DNA of 55,689 nt, from NCBI GenBank assembly GCA_937892695.1, contig CALBJK010000071.1, forward strand, positions 1 through 55,689. Reading direction: 5' to 3'. The notes below the pieces were generated by a model, which saw only the letters and a list, made by a program, of their open reading frames with translations, was not told the DNA's origin and searched no databases. Source of the stretch: an uncultured Prevotella sp. Lineage in GTDB: Bacteria; Bacteroidota; Bacteroidia; Bacteroidales; Bacteroidaceae. Shown here in pieces: positions 1 to 7,533 of the stretch (position 1 is the stretch's first letter; each line of letters opens with the position of its first letter). The position numbers were made by a program, and so were the translations under genes.

Positions 1-40
1 ATTCTGATTTTATGTGTGCTGAAATGCCACTACGAAAAAT

Positions 41-1762
41 TTAACGGAGTATTGAGTAAAATATTTTATTCGATATTTTACCGTCAGTGTTTCTGTTCGT
101 TATAGATTTAACACGTAATCCTCCTGATTGTCCAGATGACATTTTCAGAGAAAGGTGATTGGCGAAAACCATCGAAGAATAGTCATTCTCTTCATATTCA
201 AGAGTACTCTTTCCTCCTGTAGGGTAAATGATTTCATGTAGGGTTTCTGCTTTGGCATATTGCAATAGCGTGTTTTTTAATTTAAAATCTGGCGTATCTG
301 ATATTTTTATATTCGTGCCATTATAATAACCCCATGAATCGCTCGAATTTATGACATAATATTCTCCATCACTTCCTATTGTCTGGCTGTCATATTTGAA
401 TCCGTACTTCCACAATAGCTCATTATCATCGCTCATTTGCACAAGCGAGACTTTCCGCCTTACACTTTTCGTTCCTGAGGTTGTTGTGTAACCAAAAGAG
501 AAATATTTGCTTTTACCTCCATGCTTGCTGTCTATATTTATTGTGTTCAGAAATTTACGACAAAGGCTGTTTTTAATTCTTGTGTACGGGTCTGTACTTC
601 CGTACGAAGTTTTTGGAAGGAATATCAGGAATTGATTTCCTGGATCTTCATCAGGAAAACGAAACGGGTCAACCCTAAAAGCTTGGCCAGCCTTCCAATA
701 AAGAGAAAGTTTTGGAAACCTGCTCCCATAAGCCACATCCATTTTATAAACGAATGTACATATTTCGTCATCGGTCTCGATACTTTTCAAGAGTACTGGA
801 AATACAAGAAAACCAGTATATTCCATCTTTCCAATCTGATATGGTTGTAAAGCCGTACACCCGTTAGCAGTCTGAAGACTTCTGTATTGAGGAACAAACC
901 TTATATCGGCGATAAGTTGGGACGTGTCATACCCGAATGTGATTGTCCTGCCATCAATAGTTGTTATTTTTGAGAGCCTCCATGTTGTAGCTACAAGCCT
1001 GCTAGTGTTTCTGTAATAATATGAAATACTGTACTCTGTGGCATTTTTACCTCCGAATTCGTATTTCGTCCCGTCAGGTGTTATTAACGTAAACTTGTTG
1101 AAGAAACAGTCATTATTGCTCTGGTTTGTCCAATGTGAATCATACATGCGTAGTGCACGGTATTTCAAGAATCCATCGTTTTCGTTGAACACCACCTTTA
1201 TATCATCATCAGACGAGACCTTCCATCCGTCATGCGTATAATAGAAATTGCCAGAATAGCCACAAAAATTAAAGGAAAATTCATCCGCACTAAGTTCGAA
1301 CCAATTGTCTCCTTCCAAATATTCCTTAGTGGAATACTCTTCAAATTCTCGTCCGGAGATACCATCCATCTTGTTGGCATGAAAATAGTATCCATGTCCA
1401 ATACCCCTAGAATCTTTTGTCTCATCGGGAGCACATCTGACAGTCCTTGTTATGAATCCTCCAGCCATAAGATTCCATCCGAGTCCAAGGCTTCCACCTT
1501 GATTATCTGGCTTGACTGACGACAAATCATAAGACATCGAAATTGGAACGATGTGTTTTCCAGAACTTACCTCATATAATGGAATATGTATTTGAGGTTG
1601 GCCTGTAAAATGATTGACAGGGATAGTACCAAATTTGTTAAGATTTGCTACTTCCGGGCTTTTCACATTATGCACAGCTGTCAATTGGGCTTTCGCGCTC
1701 ATACAGATAATCAGAAGCGCAATTGACAGAAAAAGCCTTGTATTACCCAGTTTTATTTTCAT
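41..1762 (-). CDS. YD-repeat (RHS N-terminal type) secreted protein, cut short by an in-frame TAA
   Basis: 573 aa with a signal peptide ending near SAKA-Q. The opening matches the N-terminal half of Bacteroidetes RHS/YD-repeat proteins: a proline- and asparagine-rich start, then IPVNHFTGQPQIHIPLYEV, then SLGLGWNLMAGGFITR, a shell that in this family precedes the YD repeats. Relatives usually run well past 900 aa. Here a TAA (minus strand, 43-41) stops the frame just after GGLRVKSIT, but the same frame stays open for 13 more codons to the window edge and reads SGIS, as a continuing homologue might. I infer a nonsense mutation, or an early stop in a decaying gene. Its start overlaps the stop of the upstream 217-aa gene (ATGA), so it belongs to the same minus-strand operon. 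No toxin domain is visible before the stop. Confidence 0.72.
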   Translation of the reverse strand: MKIKLGNTRLFLSIALLIICMSAKAQLTAVHNVKSPEVANLNKFGTIPVNHFTGQPQIHIPLYEVSSGKHIVPISMSYDLSSVKPDNQGGSLGLGWNLMAGGFITRTVRCAPDETKDSRGIGHGYYFHANKMDGISGREFEEYSTKEYLEGDNWFELSADEFSFNFCGYSGNFYYTHDGWKVSSDDDIKVVFNENDGFLKYRALRMYDSHWTNQSNNDCFFNKFTLITPDGTKYEFGGKNATEYSISYYYRNTSRLVATTWRLSKITTIDGRTITFGYDTSQLIADIRFVPQYRSLQTANGCTALQPYQIGKMEYTGFLVFPVLLKSIETDDEICTFVYKMDVAYGSRFPKLSLYWKAGQAFRVDPFRFPDEDPGNQFLIFLPKTSYGSTDPYTRIKNSLCRKFLNTINIDSKHGGKSKYFSFGYTTTSGTKSVRRKVSLVQMSDDNELLWKYGFKYDSQTIGSDGEYYVINSSDSWGYYNGTNIKISDTPDFKLKNTLLQYAKAETLHEIIYPTGGKSTLEYEENDYSSMVFANHLSLKMSSGQSGGLRVKSITNRNTDGKISNKIFYSILR

Positions 1763-2412
1763 CTTGTTCGTTTTTTCGGGTTTACATTCTTTCCTACGTC
1801 TTCTGTTTTTCCCTTCTTTGGCAGCTTACGGGTAAAAACTGTTGATATTGCTAAATCACTATATCCATAAGTAAAACCTTCTTTCTCTAACAAATAGCAA
1901 CACGTCCAATAAATATCGTCATAATTCCTTTTGAAGTCAAAACATTCAGCTTCACCGCCGTTTATAGTATAATGTTTTTTCGTGTATTTCTTCAGCAAAG
2001 CCTCCGTTCCATATTTGGAATGGAAACGTACCACATCCCGGTCCAACCTAAAACGACGAACATACCAAGTATATTTACCATACTTTCTTACATCGACCTT
2101 TCCTCTTACCGCCTTGTTTTCAAAGTCACAATAGCCTTTGTAATTCAAGGTATCATCATCCATAAATTCTTTATATATGCAAAAAAGATTGGATCTGAAA
2201 GTGACATACATGCTATCATCACTGAACAATATAGAGAACTTCTTATTAAGATCTCGCCGACTCATCGTTAACATATCCATTATCCTGTCATAATCCAACT
2301 CTCTCTGATAACGTTCCTCCAAATAAGTATTATCGTAAATGAACTTCGCTATCACGATTCCGATAATACAAAACATCAGAATCAAAATGCGCGCACACAG
2401 TTTCTTTTCCAT
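1759..2412 (-). CDS. membrane-anchored hypothetical protein, candidate immunity protein of the RHS toxin
   Basis: 217 aa that I do not recognise as a named family. Residues 7-24 form one hydrophobic segment, followed by a long charged region that would lie outside the inner membrane. The tail is basic and lysine-rich. It starts 7 nt after the RHS toxin gene stops and overlaps the next YD gene by 4 nt. In polymorphic toxin operons, the small gene immediately after the toxin-bearing C-terminus usually encodes the cognate immunity protein. The immunity role rests only on that position and on the membrane anchor. An alternative is an accessory lipid- or membrane-bound factor for export. Confidence 0.6.
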   Translation of the reverse strand: MEKKLCARILILMFCIIGIVIAKFIYDNTYLEERYQRELDYDRIMDMLTMSRRDLNKKFSILFSDDSMYVTFRSNLFCIYKEFMDDDTLNYKGYCDFENKAVRGKVDVRKYGKYTWYVRRFRLDRDVVRFHSKYGTEALLKKYTKKHYTINGGEAECFDFKRNYDDIYWTCCYLLEKEGFTYGYSDLAISTVFTRKLPKKGKTEDVGKNVNPKKRTR

Positions 2413-2419
2413 AAAAGAT

Positions 2420-5400
2420 TCATTTTAAATTAAACCAGTCTTTATATTTATCCGGGATTTTAATACCGTACCTTGTACGAATCTTGCGTCCCTCTTCTTT
2501 TCTTATCAGGTTTTCGAAATTAACCGTTGAAAATTCTGTAATATCCTTACCATTGTCTATTCCCTTATTACTAATACCAAATTCTTCGTCGTATGAATGT
2601 TTCAGTTCGTGCCCTATCACTTCATTGTAAGTCAGACCGATGCCTTTAAAATCCTCACCTTTCTTGCTAAGGTAAAGATTGACATAGATTTCACTCATTA
2701 TGCCTTTACTAGGATGCATAAAACTCTCCACATTATACGCGTATCCATTATAAATTCTATGTTCATATCTACTGTCCAGCTTCTTGAGAGCATCAAAGAC
2801 CTTGCTTATTGTCTTATTCTTTGAATTGTCCAAAAAACGTAAGGCAAGAAGAGCCCGGTACATGAAATTATAACTTCTTCTCGGAATTTTTACAGCTTTA
2901 CCGACCGTCTCAACAACCCTCCGACCATTGTCTTTCTTTTCCCGGAAATGATAGAAATTGCCATTACTGTACAAGTATAAACGGCCATTGGCATGGTTGT
3001 AATATGTAATGTATTTGCCTTGCTCGTCGTTAAAGGCCATCGGATTGCCGGCACAGTATGCATACATGCTCGTGCTGTAGTATTCCTCGGCAGCCGGATC
3101 CCTCGCCGTCCAACGTATTAGGGCTGCATCATATTTTCTGGAACCGTAGTCGTACAGGTCGAGACCACCCATTCTGTCCAGTTCCTTGCCGTTATAACGA
3201 TAACGCTGTCCGAAAAGTTCTGAACTCTCTACAAAGAGACCGCCGTATGGATAATAATGGTTGGTCTGGACTATATTTCCGGACATGTCAGACACAATAC
3301 GGACGTTGCCCTGATGATCAGACGTATAGAATTGATAATCGGGATTTCCATCCGTATCGAAAACAATACGACCGCCGTCTATCAGGATTTCCGTCAGTTT
3401 TCCATTAGTATATATTTTATTGTCACAATAATCAATCAAGGTTGTATGGAGTTTTCTGAAATCCACTTTAAAATCGAATGGAAAATCCTTGTTCAAATAA
3501 TATTCATTCTCTACATGTCGTATACCCAAATACGATGAATCAATTTTTCCTATAAACAAAGTATCGTAGTATATCGGATAAGCGCGGATAAAGGGAAGGA
3601 CGTACTCTGCCCTAAGTTTTTCACCATCGCTGCTGTATGAGAAGGTTATCTCGTTGCTACTTTCATACTTTATATTCTCTTGTCTGTCAATATGGTTATA
3701 GCTGATTCCTGTTATTTCTTTATTCGAATCTTTTGTCATGTTGCCATTTGCGTCATACGCATAATCGTCTTCGTCAAATCCTTTTGTATCAAATCTGTCC
3801 GTAAAACCGAAAATTCCATTCTTATACACATCCGCAACATTGTCGTATGATTCGACAAGCCGGGAGTTGTCGTAGACACAGACAACATCGTCCATTCTCT
3901 TGTCGTCGCGGCGGCTCGCGCTGCTGTTGCGCGTGAAACTAATAACGTTACCGGCCGCATCATATCTGTAAGAGGTATCGTAGTTGATGTTTCGCTCCAT
4001 GTTTTCATAATAATTGGCACTGGTAAGACGGGAAAGTCCGTCATAGCCGAACGAATAGGCTCGCGTCAGACCGCCTACGCTCCATTCTATCCCGGAAATG
4101 TTGCCGTTATAAGAAGGACAATCTGCGTAATAGGGATTGTCATAGAAAAGACGCAGGGAAAAATTGTTCGACGACAGTTTCGTCATCCAAGACCTGACAT
4201 TATAAGAATAAGTTTCTCCCGATACACCGTTACGGCTATCGCCGGAAAGGCGTCCGGCAGCGTCGTAAGACTTGCCATGAAGCATTATAGCAGGACGGTC
4301 GTTTATGCTGTGCGACACAGACAGAACGCGTCCTGCCTGGTCGTAGCTGTAACGGTACAATTCTTTTACAGGACGGCCAAAAGATGCTGTATGTGATATC
4401 AGTCGGGATGCCGGTTGACCATCATAGTTGTAGCGTACGCTTTCAATGTCTGTGCCGCCGAGATGGTTGGTCTTGGCCGTTTGTACAAGACGGCTTCGCA
4501 TATCATAGTACAATGATTTGAAGAGCGATTGGACACTGTCAATGGCGTATACAGACACGACCTTACCTGTAAGCTGTCCTGTAGGAGTCTGGTTGACGGC
4601 ATCGGTCATCTCTGGAATGGGAGTATAATCCAGACGGGAAAATCCAGAAAAGCCGAGAAAGTCGTAACTGTCATAATAGTTGATGTTGTCCAATGACGGC
4701 GAAGAAAGCTCAATACCTTCTATTTCGTACCCGCTGAAACCTGCCGAGACGTTGCCGGTATATCTGCATAATACATTTCCTTGACACCAAGAACCGTCTG
4801 AGATATTGTTAGTGCAACGTCCACGGAGGCATTCTCGACCGAACACGTCATATATACGGAATTCGCACTGGCCCTTTGCGGCAAGGTTTCCGTCCTGACG
4901 TAGTATCAACCGGTCGGCATTGTCGTAAGCAAAGTGTTCGGGAGCACAACCGGGAAGAACTTTTGCGGTAAGCTGGCCTCGCCCATTATAAAAATATTGG
5001 TATCCCATTTCAGCCAAGCTGATGCCGGAAATTTCATTACTTGAAGAGAACGCTAGCGGAGGAATGACAGCTACGATTCTGTCCATTCCATCATGAACAT
5101 AATAAGTGTCATACATAAGACCTCCATCGCCTACCTTTCTGGAAAGTACAAGTCGTCCGTAAGGGTCTCGGAACTCAAAAGAAACGTTGTCTGATTCGTT
5201 GCAGATTCTCCTGACCGACATAGTTCCGGCCTTGTACAGTCCGTTGTCTATCAGAATGAAATTTGCAGATTCTGTCTGTCGTACCCTTATATTAGGACAG
5301 GCGAGACTGTCGCCTTCTATCGCCGTATTCGTCATATATGCTATTGTTGTCTTTTTGCCGGCAGACAGCCATGACTGCCCCGGGCCATTGCGGGCTACTA

Positions 5401-5869
5401 CGCGCCCCAGCGTCGAGTGTTCGTATTCGGGGTAAGAGTACGGGGCATGGTCTGAATACTGGTTAACGGCGGCAGCCTTGGCTTTGGCACTGGGAACAGG
5501 CAAACCGGAAGGCAGACCCGCGTGTTCGGAAGGAAGCCACGTACGCCACTCACGTCCCCACGAATCGTATTCGCGATAGTCTGCAATGTCGTAGCCGGAA
5601 GGTGATGCGCCGACTTGTACTTTCTGTACAGGATTCCCGAAACCGTCATAGTAGGAATAGGACTTCAATCCGTATTCCAGACCGCCGTCACGGCTGGTAT
5701 ACTCCAGTACATAGTTCTGATATTCCGGACCGCCAAATGAGGCTGCAGCAGACGTATCTGGCTGAGACTGCATCATACGACGACCGCCGTTTATTCTCAT
5801 TATCTGCGCCTCAGATTCAGAGACCGTAGATAATAAAAGGAACACAAGTATGAATGATGACGTTTTCAT
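2420..5869 (-). CDS. secreted RHS/YD-repeat polymorphic toxin with C-terminal HExxH metallopeptidase-like domain
   Basis: 1149 aa. A signal peptide (about residues 1-22) leads into a DUF6443-type N-terminal region (YYDGFGNPVQKVQVGA, YDSWGREWRTWLPSEHAG), then many YD repeats (YDGLSRL, YDAAGNV, YNHIDRQENI), then an RHS core near residues 890-950 (RYRYNGKELDRMGG, YDYGSRKYDAALIRW). The conserved core ends at about residue 952. The remaining ~197 residues are a variable tip carrying HELKH at residues 1087-1091 (DNA 2597-2611), followed by EFSTVNFENLIRKEEG, a pattern resembling M91/NleD-type zinc metallopeptidase toxin domains. RHS shells enclose such tips and deliver them as effectors. The usual core-end motif DPDG is degenerate here (DEQG). 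It is second in an operon after a 76-aa ORF (ATGA overlap) and is followed by a likely immunity gene. Target and secretion route are unknown. Confidence 0.85.
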   Translation of the reverse strand: MKTSSFILVFLLLSTVSESEAQIMRINGGRRMMQSQPDTSAAASFGGPEYQNYVLEYTSRDGGLEYGLKSYSYYDGFGNPVQKVQVGASPSGYDIADYREYDSWGREWRTWLPSEHAGLPSGLPVPSAKAKAAAVNQYSDHAPYSYPEYEHSTLGRVVARNGPGQSWLSAGKKTTIAYMTNTAIEGDSLACPNIRVRQTESANFILIDNGLYKAGTMSVRRICNESDNVSFEFRDPYGRLVLSRKVGDGGLMYDTYYVHDGMDRIVAVIPPLAFSSSNEISGISLAEMGYQYFYNGRGQLTAKVLPGCAPEHFAYDNADRLILRQDGNLAAKGQCEFRIYDVFGRECLRGRCTNNISDGSWCQGNVLCRYTGNVSAGFSGYEIEGIELSSPSLDNINYYDSYDFLGFSGFSRLDYTPIPEMTDAVNQTPTGQLTGKVVSVYAIDSVQSLFKSLYYDMRSRLVQTAKTNHLGGTDIESVRYNYDGQPASRLISHTASFGRPVKELYRYSYDQAGRVLSVSHSINDRPAIMLHGKSYDAAGRLSGDSRNGVSGETYSYNVRSWMTKLSSNNFSLRLFYDNPYYADCPSYNGNISGIEWSVGGLTRAYSFGYDGLSRLTSANYYENMERNINYDTSYRYDAAGNVISFTRNSSASRRDDKRMDDVVCVYDNSRLVESYDNVADVYKNGIFGFTDRFDTKGFDEDDYAYDANGNMTKDSNKEITGISYNHIDRQENIKYESSNEITFSYSSDGEKLRAEYVLPFIRAYPIYYDTLFIGKIDSSYLGIRHVENEYYLNKDFPFDFKVDFRKLHTTLIDYCDNKIYTNGKLTEILIDGGRIVFDTDGNPDYQFYTSDHQGNVRIVSDMSGNIVQTNHYYPYGGLFVESSELFGQRYRYNGKELDRMGGLDLYDYGSRKYDAALIRWTARDPAAEEYYSTSMYAYCAGNPMAFNDEQGKYITYYNHANGRLYLYSNGNFYHFREKKDNGRRVVETVGKAVKIPRRSYNFMYRALLALRFLDNSKNKTISKVFDALKKLDSRYEHRIYNGYAYNVESFMHPSKGIMSEIYVNLYLSKKGEDFKGIGLTYNEVIGHELKHSYDEEFGISNKGIDNGKDITEFSTVNFENLIRKEEGRKIRTRYGIKIPDKYKDWFNLK

Positions 5870-6096
5870 GGTTTTATTCTCTTGGTGAACTTACTTGACA
5901 ACGATTCAATATCGAATGCAATTTTCAAGATTAAAACTATATCCGATATAAAAATTGGGATGATACGTTTTAAACAAGAGAGATTATCATGTGTTTTTTC
6001 AAGGAAGAAACCTTGTCCTTCCACTCTTATACATGTCCGCGTTGCCGAAAAGACAACCAACATGCACATAGAACATGTAATAAATCCTCGCATCAT
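5866..6096 (-). CDS. small ORF leading the RHS operon, unknown function
   Basis: 76 aa, not recognised. The N-terminus is hydrophobic (about residues 4-17), and a second hydrophobic stretch lies around residues 45-62 (IIPIFISDIVLILKIAF). It could be a small membrane protein, or a translated leader. Support for translation: it begins about 17 nt after the start site predicted from a good TTTG/TAnnTTTG promoter, and its TGA overlaps the ATG of the RHS gene (ATGA), which suggests translational coupling. Against it: composition is low-complexity, there is no family match from memory, and the region could simply be 5' leader. Confidence 0.42.
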   Translation of the reverse strand: MMRGFITCSMCMLVVFSATRTCIRVEGQGFFLEKTHDNLSCLKRIIPIFISDIVLILKIAFDIESLSSKFTKRIKP

Positions 6097-6119
6097 ATAA
6101 TGACGTTCGTTGTTCTTTG

Positions 6120-6150
6120 CAAATATAGCGCATTTTTATTAATTGACAAA
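6120..6150 (-). promoter_or_regulatory. Bacteroidetes-type promoter of the RHS operon
   Basis: On the minus strand a TTTG (-33 element, 6150-6147) is followed after exactly 19 nt by TATATTTG (-7 element, 6127-6120). This matches the Bacteroides primary sigma consensus TTTG-N19-TAnnTTTG. Transcription would start near 6113, just upstream of the 76-aa ORF and the RHS gene. Confidence 0.8.
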
Positions 6151-6210
6151 GTTAAAAGCAGAATATATACCTGCTTTCTTTCAACATTAACCGTATTGCC
6201 ATCTTGCGTG

Positions 6211-6236
6211 TAGGGACACACGGCACGTGTGTCCGC
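6211..6236. repeat. GTAGGGAC-type hairpin repeat, copy 1
   Basis: TAGGGACACAC, loop GGCAC, then GTGTGTCC: an 8-bp perfect stem (6214-6221 with 6227-6234). A second copy in opposite orientation, with GACGCAC/GTGCGTC stems, lies at 33885-33908. The shared TAGGGAC flank, stem layout and 5-nt loop indicate one family of short interspersed hairpin repeats. It could be an RNA structure or a mobile miniature repeat. Confidence 0.6.
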
Positions 6237-6387
6237 ATACGACACGAATGTGCCCAAACAAGCCAAATTCAGAATTGTATATTTATGCAGAAACTAGAGT
6301 AACAAAAACTTCGTCAGAAAATCGTGAAATAGAGATTTGACACCCTTAAACATGCTTCAATACAGTGGTAACAATGGAATGGAAATG

Positions 6388-6506
6388 CAATAACGCCCGT
6401 TTTGTGATGCAATATGCCGCATATTAGGACGCAATATGCCGCATTTCAGAATGCCAGACAAGGGCTTTTGATGCGAAAAACAGCCCGTTTTGGTGCATAA
6501 AACACG
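6388..6506. repeat. degenerate 22-nt tandem repeat array, locus 1
   Basis: Five consecutive units start at 6388, 6410, 6432, 6454 and 6474, with lengths of 22, 22, 22, 20 and 22 nt, and a sixth partial unit starts at 6496. Most units begin with C plus an A-rich segment, carry a near-palindromic centre of the type ATGCCGCAT (or a GCCCG or GGGC variant), continue with a T-rich segment, and end in ATG, ACG or GTG. The array sits in the gene-free stretch 6151-6884. Outside it, this stretch holds only the hairpin repeat at 6211 and the promoter and leader of the next operon; I see nothing else. A related array with the same period lies at 46903-46990. Confidence 0.75.
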
Positions 6507-6772
6507 TATATTTCAATTGATTCCAGAACGCGCCAGATGTCGGCAAGCATACAAGTAAGTGGTTTCCAGTCACTTACTAAAAGCTTTCATTTTTGCAATA
6601 TTTACGGCCAAGAGTAAATCATTTTCGTACAGCGAAGTTTTGAGAGGCAAAGCAACGAATATTAATGCAAAACAGGACAGAATAATGCATAAAAACACAT
6701 TCACGGACGTGCTGTTTTCTTATCACTCCAATCAAAGAAGAAAGGTACAACTATAAAAAAGGAAGTGGTTTG

Positions 6773-6804
6773 TTTCCGTATTTCGCTCTTTTGCAGTAAC
6801 TTTG
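6773..6804 (+). promoter_or_regulatory. probable promoter of the first DUF3575 operon
   Basis: TAACTTTG at 6797-6804 fits the -7 element TAnnTTTG. TTTC at 6773-6776, 20 nt upstream, is a one-mismatch -33 element. The leader to the ATG at 6885 would be about 75 nt. Confidence 0.6.
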
Positions 6805-6821
6805 CACATTGTAAACTGACT

Positions 6822-6840
6822 GATGTTAAGTAAATAAGTG
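6822..6840 (+). other. leader motif shared by both DUF3575 operons, copy 1
   Basis: GATGTTAAGTAAATAAGTG in the 5' leader matches GACGTTAAATAAATAAGAG at 12905-12923 at 16 of 19 positions. Both follow a TAACTTTG promoter element and precede a DUF3575 gene. It could be a shared regulatory site or a remnant of the duplication. Confidence 0.45.
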
Positions 6841-6884
6841 ATAACGAATTTCAAAAAAGGAAGCAACTAGTATTTTAACACAAT

Positions 6885-7439
6885 ATGAAAATTTACGATA
6901 AGGTAAAAAGAGGGGCTGCCATAGCACTGCTATCAACTACACTCATTCCTGTCCAAGCACAACGTATCGGTCTGAAAACCAACGCACTATACTGGGCTGC
7001 AGCAAGCCCTAACATAGGTGCCGAATTCCGGCTCAACCGCCATGTAACATTGAATATGGAAGGTGTGGCCAACCGTTTGAAGGTAGGCAGCAAAGTGGAC
7101 ACTCGGCTGTGGTCGTTCTCTCCCGAAGTACGCTATTGGTTCAGCGCACGTCCGCAGGCAGGCCATTTTCTGGGACTGATGGGGACAACATCCACATACA
7201 ACCTGATGCTCGGCGACACCCGGCACAACGGCGATGCCATAGGCGGAGGACTGACCTACGGATATAGCTTCGTATTGGGAAGGCGGTGGAGCCTCGAAGC
7301 CACACTCGGCGGAGGCATGGTGAAGATAAGAGAAAAGAAAACAGCAAAAAACGCCCCAGAACCAGGAAAAGCAAACAACATCAAATGGATGGCCGCCCCG
7401 CTGAAAGCCGGTGTGACTTTCGTGTACATTATTAGATAA
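6885..7439 (+). CDS. DUF3575 outer-membrane protein
   Basis: 184 aa with a signal peptide ending near VQA-Q. The mature start RIGLKTNALYWAAASPNIG and the TYGYSFVLGRRWSLEATLG segment mark the DUF3575 family, whose members sit beside fimbrial genes in Bacteroidales. Alternating hydrophobic strands suggest a small beta barrel. A lysine-rich loop lies near residues 148-165. It is paralogous to the 190-aa protein at 13037 (VGVKTNILYDATTTPNIG). It heads an operon with the OmpA-like and five-module barrel genes downstream (gap of 94 nt). The exact role is unknown; assembly or anchoring of surface structures is inferred from context. Confidence 0.85.
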   Translation: MKIYDKVKRGAAIALLSTTLIPVQAQRIGLKTNALYWAAASPNIGAEFRLNRHVTLNMEGVANRLKVGSKVDTRLWSFSPEVRYWFSARPQAGHFLGLMGTTSTYNLMLGDTRHNGDAIGGGLTYGYSFVLGRRWSLEATLGGGMVKIREKKTAKNAPEPGKANNIKWMAAPLKAGVTFVYIIR

Positions 7440-7533
7440 GATAACACAGTAAAAAGGATGACAGGGAACAGAAGGCAATAGCCGATAGAGCAACATTCCC
7501 CTTCCACATAGTATAAATAGAAAAACCAGCAAA

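Noticed and set aside
6388..6506. CRISPR array
   Set aside because: Units are contiguous 22-mers with no unique spacers and high unit divergence; no cas genes nearby.
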